From: Perca fluviatilis
Lineage: Eukaryota; Chordata; Actinopteri; Perciformes; Percidae
Direction: 5' to 3'
Length of the DNA stretch: 64,000 nt
NCBI RefSeq assembly: GCF_010015445.1
Contig: NC_053126.1
Span: forward strand, 20,791,669 to 20,855,668
Shown here: positions 11,937-24,129 of the stretch, one piece after another
How the letters are laid out: every line of letters starts with the position of its first letter
Position numbering within the stretch: position 1 is the stretch's first letter
The notes under the pieces: model-generated
What the model was told of the DNA's origin: nothing
What the model saw: the letters and a program-made list of their open reading frames with translations, nothing else
Database searches by the model: none
Position numbers and translations under genes: made by a program

Positions 11937-12085
11937 TAGAAACGCACGAGGCAGACAGCCGTGGTAGTGCTGCTTTTTTATTTCATTTTCACAATCGAAT
12001 AAATAATTTTCATATTCAAATGTCTGTCGTTGTTTTTACAATTGGAATATATATTCACATTTGGAATAGTCATTGACACCCCTCA
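11937..12085 (-). mobile_element. Probable terminal region of a decayed DNA element
   Basis: On the minus strand the block opens GAGGGGTGTCAATGACTATT and continues with repeated AATATTC/ATTCGAT-like words, as seen in fish hAT ends. It lies 5' of the SANT-like relic in the same orientation. The opposite terminus was not found. Confidence 0.35.
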
Positions 12086-13030
12086 CATATAGTAATACAA
12101 AAAGTCTATAATATATTTGGAATTATGAATAAGGTTGCTGAAAAATCTTCAATGTGATTATGGCCATGGAGTAGTAAAAAATATAGCATTTATATGACAA
12201 CAGGTACTGTACCTCAGCACTGTTACCACGGCAAAGAGTGTACAGCGTATACATGTATCCCATTGAGTGCAAGGAAACCAACTATGTTTCACTGTGATGG
12301 TCTTCCTTTTCAATAGCTTTTAAAATATAAAAAAACTTTTTCCCATATAGCACCTTCTGCAGATCCAGTCAATCCCATTATTAGGTTGTGGATGTAAACT
12401 ACAAACTGAGGACTTTGAGAAACTTAAAAACGGAATATAATAAGTGGGGTTAAACCCTGAAGGCAGAATGGGATGCTACCTTCAAATGGAAACATGTTTC
12501 ACACAAAACAAACAACACAGTACAAAATGAACCAACCCATATATACATACAGTACAGCACATCCTCAGAGTTTCATGAACTAGATTGATTAAATTTGAGC
12601 ATGGCAGCATGTGCGTTGCACACTGATGTGTAGTGTAGCCATGGTTCAAATGGAAGGCTAATGGAAAGCCTTGTCATGGCCCAGTCATCACTTCTTACCG
12701 GCGCTTCACAGGCGCTGGAGCACAAAGTGTTCTGGACAAAAAAAAAATAAACATGAGGGAAAATAAACCCTCCAAAATAGCACACTAACGCACAATGAGT
12801 AACAACATTTTCAAAGAGCAATCAAACTCGATCAGCGTCAAACCTATGCATGACTGGCCTCCCCCTACTGGTGTTGTAGAGCTTCTAGTCTAAAAGGCTA
12901 CAGCGACTGACAACACCCCCTGATTATTTCATCACTGAGTAAGGTGTGCTGAATATAACACTGAATTCAAAAGACTTATAAAAAATTACTTAAGTTATGG
13001 TGCGCACGATGTATCACAGCCTTTACTATC
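12086..13030. other. No recognisable gene
   Basis: AT-rich sequence without motifs. The minus frame at 12573-12821 is probably chance. Confidence 0.5.
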
Positions 13031-13031
13031 A

Positions 13032-13810
13032 TTGGATGGAATTGAACTAACGCACGTAAAGTGTAACAATAAGCATATTTGCCGAATTTTTCAGAGAAAG
13101 AATACAGTTGTGCCAAGGGGTACGTTTTTGTGGAGATCTAAAATTGAGAACATAAATTGGAGAAGGGCTTGGCTTCTACTGTGTAAGTACTGTGTTTCTA
13201 ACAAAGCTAAGGAAGTACACCTCAAAATGTTACATAACATATACCCTACTAATCACCTTGTTGCAAAATTTGAATACTGAAACAGTATCTCACCTTTTTT
13301 TTGACTGTGAAATATCGAAAGATTGTGGACAGATTTGGAGTCTTACTTTTTTGAACCCATCAACTTTGTCTACACCTTTAACCTTAAAGATATCATCTGT
13401 TTCTACGATAATTCAGTAAATGGTGCTCTTGAGTATCTAATTAATTTCATCATTCTGTATGCCAAATTTTATAGTCACAAGAAATGTTCTAATTCTTCTC
13501 CTAATTGTGTACCTTTTCTCATAGACTTTTATTAGATTGTTGGATAACAAAAAAGTATTACAATTGTGGAAACTGTAGAGCTTGTTTTCCCCTGAAACCT
13601 CTGACTAATTGTAAATTTATGTTTTCATGTACCTCTTTTTATTTATGTTTTTATGTAATGATTCTGTTATTTCATCGTTTGTATTGCTTTGCATGTTTTT
13701 CATTTTTATCTTCATAAGTTTGTACACTTGATGTTCATGTGCTATCACCTGATGATGATTTACCTGATTCTCTGTGTACTGCATTTTGTCAATAATTAAA
13801 AAAACAACAA
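13032..13810 (+). mobile_element. LINE ORF2 C-terminal fragment plus 3'UTR (Tx1/L1-type)
   Basis: The frame at 13032-13280 reads ...NTVVPRGTFLWRSKIENINW, then RRAWLLLCKYCVSNKAKEVH and LKMLHNIYPTN. A shift into the next frame continues ETVSHLFFDCEISKDCGQIW. This order, a Trp-rich segment, NKxKEVHxKxLHxIYPTN, then ET-x-HLFFDC, is the C-terminal zinc-knuckle region of L1/Tx1-type LINE ORF2 proteins. The CxxC half of the knuckle is missing between AKFEY and ETVSH, consistent with a small deletion. The downstream 400 bp is T-rich 3'UTR-like sequence ending in TCAATAATTAAAAAAACAAC at about 13810, a plausible tail. It is 5'-truncated and inactive. No target duplication was identified. Confidence 0.8.
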
Positions 13811-14483
13811 CATAGACTTCAAAAACAGCAGCTTTCAGCAAGTCAGTAGACAAGTTCCCCACTTGTAGCCAGCACATACAGTATCTGCTGATGCTGTCTA
13901 TAGTGCTTTGAGATAAAATGAAGTTTTGAAAACAAAGACAACCTAGATGTATCCGCAGTCTGTGTGTCTCTCTCTCTCTTTGTTGGTTTGCTTAGGCTTC
14001 ACACTGTCACACAATGTAAAAATTAGGTCATTACAACCGAACCAAAGTTAAAAAACAAAACAAGACTTATTAATCATTCGTTTCACTGTTGAATAAACAA
14101 AGTGAAGAATTACCATGCACAAACCGCCGAGCAGCGCTGGTGTCTGCAGAGCTGTGCATTAGCTTTAATGAATTAACGAGCCAAGAAAGATGTTCCATTC
14201 AGACGGCACAAACGTGACTCATGTATAATTAATGAGTGACTCAGTACTGGGAATTTAATGTTGAAGACTGGTGGGTGTTATCAGTTGGAGCGGCAATGCA
14301 AATGCACAGCAGGCATAGACACACAGAAGGTTTACGATATGATACAAAATACTTTATTAAAGAATGCCACTATACATATATATAGGACAGACAACAGGTG
14401 AGACAATAGAGAAGACATACACATATCAAGGCAATACAAAATAAGGGGAGAGCACAGCACAGTAATAGTGTACTAACTGTTGT
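13811..14483. other. Non-coding; possible homeobox-site-rich conserved element at about 14110-14330
   Basis: The interval 14110-14330 has few homopolymers and clusters ATTA-core words (TTTAATGAATTAACG, TATAATTAATGAG) with TGACTCA/GAGTCA-like words. That resembles vertebrate conserved non-coding enhancers. This is composition-based only. The rest shows nothing. Confidence 0.3.
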
Positions 14484-15345
14484 TAGGGATCGATTTGGGC
14501 TTTTTTTTCGGGGATCGGCATTCACCCGTTTACCTTACTCCGATCACGTACATCAGCTTGTAGTGATCACTGCCTTAAATCACACACGCCCTGCACCACA
14601 AACGCACCGCCAGACTGCCTGGATGCCGGGACTTTCAAACCAACATGGCGCGTGCCACTCACCAGTGTCTGTCCTGAGAATGTCTCGTAGCTTGCCAGCC
14701 GTTGGCAACAAGTAAAAAAGTCAGTCTTTAGTCACCCTTTTTTTACAGAAGTTGATTACTACAATTTTAAATGTGTTTGCTTTAACTATATTTGCCTTTA
14801 AAATTGTATTTTTGCTTGTTTTAACTGTAACGTGTCCCTGAGTGCAATGAAATGTGCCCATAAATAAAATGTATTATTAATGTTATTATTATTAATTCTC
14901 CACTCTTCTTCCGTGATTTCCGTGACAAGAAAATCGCGCTTTTAGGCTGTTATTCCCTGGAGCCGACATCGGTAAACACAAGAAGAAAATCAAAGATTGA
15001 CCATTAAGTGCAAGAGGCATCACTATGTTTAGTTTTCGTTGTCCAGCGGGGAACTTGAGACTGTTTATGTTTTGGTTGGGGGTTTGCTGGGATCCTAAAG
15101 AGAAATATTTTGGTGTTGAGAGAAAAGACTCACTTGCTGCACTAAGTTAAATGTATTAAGCTTAAGACATATTTTAGTTATTTTGTTTACTTAGGCCTAG
15201 TTGTTTTTGTAAACAAAAACGGTGTGAAGCTCTATTATCTGAGCAACTACAAGTATCAGATCGGGACTCGGTATTGGCAGATATTCAATTTTTTTATTTT
15301 TTTAATCGGATGGGGGGGCAAAAAAACCTGATCGAGAAATCCCCA
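14484..15345. mobile_element. hAT-like non-autonomous element
   Basis: The left end TAGGGATCGATTTGGGCTTT and the right end, read inward as TGGGGATTTCTCGATCAGGT, are imperfect inverted copies. TCGG/ATCGG/TATTGGCAGATA words lie inside the right end, typical of one fish hAT group. No 8-bp target duplication could be matched. It is about 860 bp, without a transposase frame. Confidence 0.5.
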
Positions 15346-15486
15346 ACCATAGTAGTATATGACATCAACATATTCATAGACACCAACATTACCACAATCC
15401 TCAGCATAACCACCATCCTAGTCATCAACACCAGATCATCATCGTCATTATCAACAGTAGCAGCAGTAACAGTAGTAGTCAGCGAC
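15346..15486 (+). repeat. Imperfect CAN-type trinucleotide tract
   Basis: About 140 bp of degenerate CAT/CAC/CAG/TAG triplets. It stays open on both strands (15274-15531 and 15294-15488), giving Thr/Ile/Ser- or Val/Met-rich frames that are artefacts of the repeat. Confidence 0.6.
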
Positions 15487-18392
15487 AATGTTCATTTAAA
15501 AACTTCACCGCAGCAGGAACGGTACAAATGACTTGCTGAATCTCCCTGAAGAGCACATGAGCATAACAAGCCTGTCGATAAAAGAGCTCTTCAGCTCGCT
15601 AAAAACATTTAGGTTTGATTCTCACTATGCAAATCCAGGGACTGTAAGTGGAACCATGCAGGGAAGCTGTCTTAATTTATGTTGTGACTTGTATGCCCTT
15701 GTTCTGTTTCTTAATAATATCACTTTCTGCCATCTGAGAGAGAATTGTGCTCTGATGCAACACTGAGTCTTCTCTCCCTGTTGCCTAATGAGCCTTCACA
15801 CAGTGTCAATATAATAGCATGTGAAATTTCAGGGAAAAAACTGCCACCTTAGTCAATCAGTTAAAGATGTCAAGTACTGCAGGACTGCACTATTTTCAAA
15901 TCAATACTTTATTCTCACTATTCTCACAGGCTTTTCAATGCAGCGCTGAATGGAAATGCCAGTTCAGCCACTGCAACTGGAGATCTGTCTTATACAACAG
16001 AAGGTGGAGTTTGCAATAATTAAAATTATTTTTATATTATCTTTAACAATCTCCCACCCACTGTCTTTAAAAGCACTTATCCCTGCGATACAGACAACAA
16101 TTACCAGTTACAAAACATTAAATTTACATGTATTCTAAATGCAATATTAAATGTGCAATGATTCAAAAAATTATAAACACTGTTTTCTGCACATGCTAAA
16201 CTTGATTCCCCAATTTAGACAACATGGCAGGTGATAAATACAGGCATTGTACAGCCAACGTGAATCAGATTAGTACAAATGTCAATCATTACAGTATTCT
16301 CCTATTTACCTGAAAGGCACATAGATGCAATCTGAAATTATCATATAGATTAGTGTATGTGTAAATAACAGTAACCACAACAGTTCTGTACTGGATGGCT
16401 TTCTCACAAAGTCACAAGGAAATGAGTCACCTCGGTGTTGTATCAGACAATGTAGCACAGTGTGGAAGAAAAACAAACAAAAAAAGGTAGAAATGTGCTG
16501 CAAGCCCACATGTAAAATGTCCAGCTAATTAGATGTTATTGTTAAGCAAGTGCAGGCGATAGAGCATTGCTGGGCAGTGAATGACACAAATCAAAGCCCA
16601 GTGTGGAGCTTCTCTATGGTCACTAACCTGCCATATTCCCTGAGTAAAAGCCAATTGCATTACTAACTGTAGTCTCCCAGGTATGATTGGCAACTCTGCA
16701 ATATCTTAATCAATTATAATTTTTTTTGTCTTCATTTCTTTTATGGCGCAACTGTGCTCACTGCGCAGGTACCTGGCTTCATCTGGTGTCTCTGACAACA
16801 GAGGCAATGTGCCAATGTGTAATCTCATTCAAAAGCAAAATAACATTCTAATTGATTTTGCATTTTGGTTTAATTTCACCAATGTACCAAATGATAATTT
16901 CTTTCTCTGGATGGGGATCTGACATACTATAATAATTGACTCAGACATGCAGCCAGTTGTTCAAAAAAAGTATCTTTACAAAAAATATCCTGGCATCAGA
17001 AAGCAAGCACTGCCTGCCAACTCGATAACTTGCTGGGGGCTGTTCGGGCTCCTGTGAGCCTCTGTTCACTTTATCAGTCCAGCCAAAACCATACTCTACT
17101 ATATACTACATTTATTCCAAATAAACAACAACAACAACAACCTGGGATTGTACTGCTGCATATCTCCATCAAATATTTAATATAATTTGATACAGGTGTT
17201 TTAGGTAGAATCAGGTTATCAGACTATAATCAATAACCTCAATGTGTTTTTATAGATCCACAGCATGAGTTTGAACACAATAAGAGAGGCTGATTTCACT
17301 GCAACATAGAAGCCCAGAGGACTCTGCAGAGGTCGGATGATCTCTCCACTTAGTCAATGATTTCACAGTCAACAGTGCACTACTGTATGTGGCAGAGTTA
17401 GCAGCCAACAGACATTACTTTAACCGCCAAGACTGTACAGGTTAAATAACACAACAGGGAAATCTGGGTGTCAAGGATGACTGTGTGTTGCGCTTGCACT
17501 GTGCAGTAATTTTCTCCACTGTTTTATTGTCTTTAGCTGGTGCAGATGGTTGCACTTGATTGCACTAATTTCTCTTATGTATTCTATGCTTGTTTCACTT
17601 TGACTACACATTCTGTAACCAGTGCACAAATTTAAATACACAAAAAAGTTAGTTCAATATGTAAAGCCATGTAAACACAGATGGGTATCTGCAGCATTTA
17701 ATCTGAGATGTGCTGGCCCTTTTAAAAGTGCCATGTGATCATAGTGTGAGTACAAAGTTGATATCCTGTGCAGACAGCAGGACACTGTAGTAAAGTAGGA
17801 TTACAAACATTTGTGCTTTTGCACACTAGTGTAATTTAGTGAGGCTACAGTGTCTAAAGTGCAAAGCAAATCCACTTATTATTTCATATTTTGATTCAAA
17901 AATTAAAGCTTGTTGGAGTGCAACAACTCAATCCATTGTTTTTTTCTTCTTGTTTTTTCTCAAAGAGTCTCTGAAAACTAGTGCCTAAAACAATGTTATG
18001 TTTCATCGCAGTAGGGAAAGGCATGAGTGCCACCAACAACATAATGTAATATTTATGTTATGGGAAATGTTTCTGTGATCCTACATATGAAAACAGAAAT
18101 AGCTTCCAAAAAAACATGTCACCAAAAGATTACTGCTGGAGTTTATTATTTTTATTTCAGGCACTATTGTTTTGTGGGGACAGCATGAAAAGATTTTTTT
18201 TCGGGAGAAACGGTTTTAAAACCACTTTGTCAATATTTAATAAGGTTCTTTTTACATTTCCTCATTCAGTCAAGAACTAAAGAAACAGAGTGTTTATGAC
18301 TGCCCTCAGCCCTGCAAACCACAGATGTGTTTTTTCCACAGATTTTGTCCTCACCGAGTTGTTGTTGCCTCATGATTATTAGATATCAATAC
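15487..18392. other. No recognisable gene; long unique-looking stretch
   Basis: Apart from a short (AAC)n tract at about 17124-17141 I see no repeat family, exon or RNA gene. The interval 16540-16880 has even composition with ATTA and TGAATGACAC-type words and might be conserved non-coding sequence. Confidence 0.45.
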
Positions 18393-18690
18393 TAGGGTTG
18401 CACAATATATCGTTTTTTTATCGTCATCGCAATATCAACTGGCGCAATATACACATCGCAACAAGCTGCGACATATCGCGATAGACACTCAGAGATTTTC
18501 TGTGCAAGACAAACTGCATTTCAAACAGAAATTGTCACTTTTTTTAGTGTTGCCTTTTATATTCAATTCAGTGTTCAATTTGTTCAATAAAAGAAAATGA
18601 TTTCCTTTCGTTAGTTTTAAATTCAACAAGCAATTTGTTGTATTTTAGCAGAATACTGAAAGTAGCAGAAATGCAGAACTGAGTATACTT
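18393..18690 (+). mobile_element. Left end of a truncated hAT element
   Basis: The block starts TAGGGTTGCACAATATATCG and continues with CGCAATATC/ACATATCGCGATA words, a recognisable fish hAT terminus. The distal half is missing. It stops where the next element begins at 18691, suggesting truncation or insertion by that element. Confidence 0.55.
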
Positions 18691-18692
18691 TA

Positions 18693-20708
18693 AAGGGGTG
18701 ATAGAATGCAAAACTGATTTTACCTTGTCATAGTTGAATAATGACAGTTTAGTGGGTAACTAGGACATACATAGAACCTCTAAATCCCATTGACACCTCT
18801 TTTCTTTGCAAATCTCACTATTTGAAACTGCCTCTGAAAACGGGCGAATCTCAACAAGCCTCATAGTTGACGTCAACTATTGCGGCTCCTCCTCATTTGG
18901 CTCTAGTCTGTGTTTGTCACGCTCCAACATTTGCATAGGCTACACAACTGACCTGAGATCAGTTAGTCTTCTGAATCTAGGTCGTGCAGATCTCAGAAAT
19001 TGTAAACATTGTTCATATGCTATTTTACCATTAAATTCACTTCTGAGACTTTTTTATGGGAGAAATCAACTGTGCAGAGGTCAAATACGGGCCGTTTTAC
19101 GAAAATTGATGTCTAATTGCAAATTTTGTCCGACTGTGTGTCGGAGTACAGAGGCTGGTGCTGCCTGTGTAGCTGCCTCGCCGCCCGGCCTGCCTTCCTT
19201 CACAGACCCCGGCCTGCTGTGAGGTAGATGGAGCTCCGTCACAACTGGCAGCCCACAGCACTCCATACCCGCGCAAAGTCACCGTTTTGGGCTAATGGAC
19301 TACGAAACGCCGCTGCTCTGACAGAGCTCCAGGGCCTCCAACTCCCCTCTTCCTGCTAGCTAAATGCCCGGTGTATGTGAGTGAAAGCGGGGTCAGCGAG
19401 CTTCGTACGCCAGCATTCTCTTACCACAGGTTCCAGTTACTATTTTAATGTGTGTAATTATGTGTTGAGTTATTTAAACAAACGATTGGGGAAATAAACG
19501 CCGCTTGCCGGTGAGTCTCATTGATAGAGGTAGCTAGCCTCCTCTTAGAATTCCTCTGGAATTCACAAAAATTAATTAACTTGAAATCAGACACCGTTGT
19601 TAGCTTTATAAGACATTTAGTTAGATGTTGTGTAAGTGGCGTGACGAAATTCAAACTGTAAATATACTTGAATTAAGGCGAAAAGGAAGCTAACTATCCG
19701 TGATTTGTAGCTAGGATTGAAGGGACAGTCACAGCTAACGAAACACCTAGTCTTCACAAATATTAATTAACTTGAAATCAGACACCGTTGTTAGCTTTAT
19801 AAGACATATAGTTAGATGTTGTGTAAGTGGCGTGACGAAATTCAAACTGTAAATATACTCGAATTAAGGCGAAAAGGAAGCTAACTATCCGTGGTTTGCA
19901 GCTACACATAGCTAGGATTGAAGGGACAATCGCAGCTAACGAAACACTTTGTCTTCACAAATATTCATTAACTTGAAATCGGACACCGTTGTTAGCTTTA
20001 TAAGACCTTTAGTTAGATTTTGTATAAGTGGCGTGACATGTGTGTAACATGTGTTACGAGATTGCTGGTGTAACAAGCTCGCTGACGGCGCTCTCACTCT
20101 CACACAACAGGCCATTTAGCTAGCAGGAAGAGGGGAGTTGAAGGCCCTGGAGCTCTGTCAGGGCAGCGGTGTTGGTAATCCCTGCTGTGGGCTGCCAGCC
20201 GTGACGGAGCTCCAAGTACCTCATAGCAGGCCGGGGTCTGTGAAGGAAGGCAGGGCGGGCGGCGAGGTAGCACCGGCGGCTGAACTCCGACACACAGTCT
20301 TACCAAATTTGCAATTAGCCATCAATTTTCGTAAAACGGCCCATATTTGAGCTTTATATAGTTGATTTCTCGCTTAAAAAAGTCTCAGAAGTGAATTTAA
20401 TAACGAAATAGCCCGACAAACAATGTATAACTTTGCAGTGTCTGAAATATGAGGCCTGCTGCCGAGTCTCCCATATGTTTCTATGTAGTTTGCTCAAACC
20501 AATCAGCGCGTAGCTCATTCTGAATATTCATTAGCATACCATATTTGGAAGAAAAGCTCTTGTTCCAAATAGAGCCATATTCACAGGGTAGTTAAGGGCC
20601 TAATAAAATAGCATTCGGGCAATTTTCAGCCCAACCAATGTTACATACCCCATTAGGGAGATCTTAAGGAACAGTGATACATTCCTATTCAATCATTCTA
20701 TTCCCCTT
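18693..20708. mobile_element. 2.0 kb TA-flanked foldback element with internal tandem array
   Basis: The termini AAGGGGTGATAGAATG (left) and CATTCTATTCCCCTT (right) are inverted copies with a TA dinucleotide on each outer side. The left arm (about 19020-19360) and the right arm (about 20100-20440) are long inverted repeats. Shared words, inverted, include TCTGAGACTTTTTTA, CCGTTTTACGAAAATTGATG, CCTGCCTTCCTTCACAGACC, GAGCTCCGTCAC and CTCTTCCTGCTAGCTAAATG. Between the arms lies a tandem array (19560-20037). The structure is that of a foldback or MITE-like element. TA duplication points to Tc1/mariner-type mobilisation, but no transposase relic is present. The ORFs at 18806-19282 and 20100-20350 are mirror images of each other across the arms and are not genes. 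Confidence 0.75.
19560..20037 (+). repeat. Tandem array, period about 191-201 bp, about 2.4 copies
   Basis: The word TTAACTTGAAATC(A/G)GACACC recurs from units starting near 19571, 19762 and 19963. The second period is longer because of a roughly 10-bp insertion (ACACATAGCT region, near 19905). Each unit continues GTTGTTAGCTTTATAAGAC, GTGGCGTGACGAAATTC, then AAGGCGAAAAGGAAGC. The third copy stops after GTGGCGTGAC. Units are over 90% alike by eye, so duplication is younger than the arms' divergence or the array is homogenised. Confidence 0.85.
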
Positions 20709-20818
20709 TATATGTTAAATTTATTGCATGCAATATCGTTCGCTAATTCAACAACGTTCGCATCTTTTTTCCTCATTCCTTCCATCCATTTCATACATTC
20801 CAAATTTGGGAGTTGGGT

Positions 20819-20890
20819 TTTTAGTTTTTTTTTATTTTTTTTTTTTTTTTTTGGGGTTTTTAGTTTTTTGGTTTTGTGTTTTTTTTCTCA
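20819..20890. repeat. Poly-T/T-rich tract
   Basis: A run of T with sparse A and G interruptions; it creates the Phe-rich frame at 20712-20906. Confidence 0.85.
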
Positions 20891-22128
20891 ATTAGTCAGG
20901 TTCTGACTGGATACAGAAGAATAACCTGCTTGTTTCACCTCATTCTCTTAAATTAGTTGTACTTGTTAAAGCCTGCTGTCAGCCCTCTCTCCAGTTGACT
21001 TAATGGGGAGACAATCAATGTGTTGACTCTGCCATAACACGGAGAGGATCTTCATATTAAACACAACAGTGAGCAACCAACAGAGCATGCATGGTTGAGA
21101 ACACATCCTGCAGAGAGGACCAGCAGATGAAACTTAAAAGGAAATCTGCATATGAATGTAATGAAACACAGACAGTTTTCCCACAAAAGATTTCTTATTA
21201 AGGATTTCATGCTAAATACTAATCAATACAGTGGTGTACAAATCAGGCTTAATAGCTGCTGGGACTCTCATTAAGGAGTAATTTCACCTTTGGTTTTGAC
21301 CTTTTTAACAACAGAAAATATAACAAACAAAAATCCACAGCAGACTAGCTGCCCTGTAAGGCTCATTACACAGCAAAGAACTAAAAGATTGTTTGCGAGG
21401 GGGGTACATTTCAAACTATTTCTGGTCGGGCTCAGTGGCTTAATGGCAAGACTCCAGGAGGTCACTGCTCCCGCCCAACAAATAGTCATGGACATAACCC
21501 TTCATTTTTTGAAAGACTTTGTTGATTTAACATGTTGATTACAGTGGTAGTACACTGTTGTCCATGTTAATAAGATCAACAAAATTCTGAATTTGGCTGC
21601 ATTCAAACACAGCATAGGTCATCACAGAAAGCAGGAGGAAACTTCACAGAGGCTTGACAGGCTAACCGACCGTGTCAATGAAGTAAAAAAAGACAGCCGT
21701 CAGTCCTCTCTAACTTTCTCAGTAATCACACGTTTCAAATATTGATTCAGCTAATCTGTTGTCATTAACCTGTATCTAGGTTGATTTCTTCATGATTATA
21801 GAACAAACTTGATGACATTTGAGCTGGGATTAAGTCACTAGGTTATTTCTGTCTTGTCTGACAGCAAAAAAAACAAAAAAAAACAGAGTGACCACATGGC
21901 ACCCTGGACGTATACATCATTTGTTTCAGCTTTCCCTTTTGAGGTTTAATGTTAAAAAAAGATTGTAATCAAAAGGATTGCTTTTGTGTGCGCTGCAGTT
22001 CATGAAGGAGAAGGAGTCTTTAGGTAAATAGCAATGATTGAATATAGGTAGTTATCAATGGTTATCAACATTATCCCTCCACAGAGCGCCTTATTTTCAC
22101 TCCCACGATCATTTTGCATTCTAACAGA
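20891..22128. other. No recognisable gene
   Basis: Unique-looking sequence. The paired frames at 21271-21538 on opposite strands carry no motif. Confidence 0.5.
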
Positions 22129-22292
22129 ATTCAAAATTCCGGTTTCCAGTCTTTATGCTAAGCTAAGCTATCCAGCTTCTGGATTTAGAGCAGCATTGAT
22201 CTTCTTATCCAACATTCCACAAAAAAGCTAACAAGCATATTACCCAAATTGTCAAACTATTCCTGAATACGGGAATTTAGAAGACTTAATTA
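22129..22292. repeat. Dispersed fish repeat fragment
   Basis: TTTATGCTAAGCTAAGCTA, then ATTGATCTTCTTATCCAAC and CAAATTGTCAAACTATTCCT follow, in order, a consensus I recall as very common in percomorph genomes. No termini were resolved. Confidence 0.5.
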
Positions 22293-22388
22293 AAGAAGTC
22301 TTACTATGACCTGTTGGTGGCGTTCAATGAGAAGCCAGAGGATCAATGAAGTCAGTAAGATTCATCTTCTTTACCATGAATGTCTGTG

Positions 22389-22712
22389 TTAAGTGTACTG
22401 TAAGTGTAAAGTGAGTTCAGCTTGCATCACGTTTTCTGCCTCTGTCTGTTCTTTCGTGAAGAAGGATGAAATCACCTGTGTGAAATTATGTTCCTTCCTT
22501 TCTGTGCGATGGTGCCGCTGTGTTTTAATGTGCTGGGTAATTTCATTTTCCCCGCCATGCGCTACATTAAAATCAATGCGATACACCTTACAAAAAGCGT
22601 GGAGGTTGTCGATATGACTAGGTAAGATGCATGTAAATTGTTGCGCCCAACACTGTTGAAATTTACAGCTATATTTCAATTTCTTTGCGGGAATACCGCC
22701 TTCACCTGCCAT
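22389..22712 (-). pseudogene. hAT transposase N-terminal fragment
   Basis: I take the ATG at 22712 (MAGEGGIPAKKLKYSCKF) as the natural start. The open frame extends upstream to 22871, but that part reads as leader. The protein continues QQCWAQQF, then LHAFCKVYRIDFNVAHGGEN and EITQHIKTQRHHRTE. This is the degenerate zinc-finger region seen at the start of this hAT group (C-x2-C...H-x4-H). The second Cys is replaced by Tyr in CKVY. A Thr/Ser-Phe-Phe-x-Lys segment (SSFFTKEQTEAENVMQAELT) follows, as expected before the catalytic domain, and then the frame ends at about 108 codons. Full transposases run to several hundred residues, so this is a dead fragment. The finger call is from memory of the family. 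Confidence 0.68.
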
Positions 22713-23024
22713 GTTTATCGGCTCGCTTTCGGGTCTGAACTTTCCGTGAAGCTTGCGCAGCTGGGTTATAGGTTGCCAGGTTGAGGTGACAAACGGGTTT
22801 AAAATTGTATATGGTGTGTGGATTGTGTGAATAAGATGAGTTTCATACAAGATCTGGCAACTGGTCAACATTAGACAAACATATTGGTTCGATTATTTAT
22901 AAAGGAGTTTGGGCCAGGCAAATTACGGGAGTTTCCCGGGAGAAATAACAAACTGGGAAGGGTCCGGGAGATAGGGCTAAAAAGCGGGAGAAACCCGGGA
23001 AAAACGGGAGTGTTGGCAGGTATG
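22389..23024 (-). mobile_element. 5' end of a hAT element, 3'-truncated
   Basis: On the minus strand the element starts at about 23024 with CATACCTGCCAACACTCCCG, followed by CCCGGG-rich sequence characteristic of an abundant fish hAT terminus. A leader and then the transposase N-terminus follow (see the pseudogene entry). Homology ends near 22389, where the frame hits a stop in unrelated sequence. Only the first 640 bp or so of the element survive. Confidence 0.72.
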
Positions 23025-24007
23025 GTGATTCATGAACAAAGATCTGAGTTTAGAACAACTGAACTCGAGAGCGTGATCACAGGATACCCATTAATACCCA
23101 TTAAGGACAGAAAAACAGTTCTGGGAAATGATACGATGTCTCTAGGACTGGTGTCCAGGTCACTGTTAGCTGAGAGGACGTTTTGTGTACTCTCAATATA
23201 TGCAATGACACAAGTTTAGACTGGGGATAGAGTAGATGAGTCAGGTCCATTAGTTTGTAACAAGAAAAGAAAACACAAGGAATATAAATAACCTCATCTA
23301 CCATTTAATTTCTAAATGGACTGCCAAACTCTTAAAATCCCAAAACCTCCTGTGGGGATCTGTTTCCGCAAGATGAGGTGTTGTCTGTATGGTCCATTAA
23401 AGCATACAAATAAAAGATCACTTCAGAATATCCTGAATATGTTTTGTCATTGCGTGACTGACTATCTTTTGTTATCATGAACTTTGTTCATCCAGCTCTA
23501 CTTTATCATCACAGCACTGCCTCTGAAGCCTGTTTATTCAATCACACAACCACCCGAAATTACAGAAACACCAATTCATCAAATATATGTTGCCTGACTG
23601 AACATTTTAGAAGGGTTGTCATTTTACTAGAGTGCAGCCAGAATAAGTGAGGAAACAAGAAACACATTAAGGAATACAAACAAAGCTGTAGCACGGAATG
23701 AACAAAGGATTCAGCCTGATATTCAGATATTCAGCTATTATGTTATGCATTCTTCTAAATGTTATGAAAAGATTGAATCTCATCCCGATCTCTAAGTATC
23801 AATTTTGTACACCACTCCACTGAAAAATAACTGGAAAATAAGCTAAATATAAGTTGAATACTAATACATGGACATGTGAACACTTTTCCGCCTGAAATAT
23901 AGCCACAGCTATGCCAAAGTTTATTTGGTGATATAAAAATTAAATCTACAACTCAGAGTCAACATTTGTTACTACTTCCACAAATGCTTTGTGCAGCACT
24001 CACACTT
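23025..24007. other. No recognisable gene
   Basis: AT-rich unique-looking sequence; no motif on either strand. Confidence 0.5.
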
Positions 24008-24060
24008 TACAAATCCAATCCAATTCAATTCAATTTTATTTTATAGTATCAAATCATAAC
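24008..24060 (+). repeat. Fragment of ubiquitous teleost 'CAATTCAATTCAATTTTATT' repeat
   Basis: CCAATTCAATTCAATTTTAT followed by AGTATCAAATCATAACA matches the start of a very common fish dispersed repeat. It breaks off in the homopolymer block. Confidence 0.55.
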
Positions 24061-24129
24061 ATATTTTTTTTTTTTATATTTTTTTAAAAAAAATTTATTT
24101 TTTAATTTATTTTTTTTTTAAAAAAAAAA

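Noticed and set aside
18806..20350. Several frames of 60-138 codons
   Set aside because: They lie in the inverted arms of the foldback element and mirror each other, so they are not independent coding evidence.
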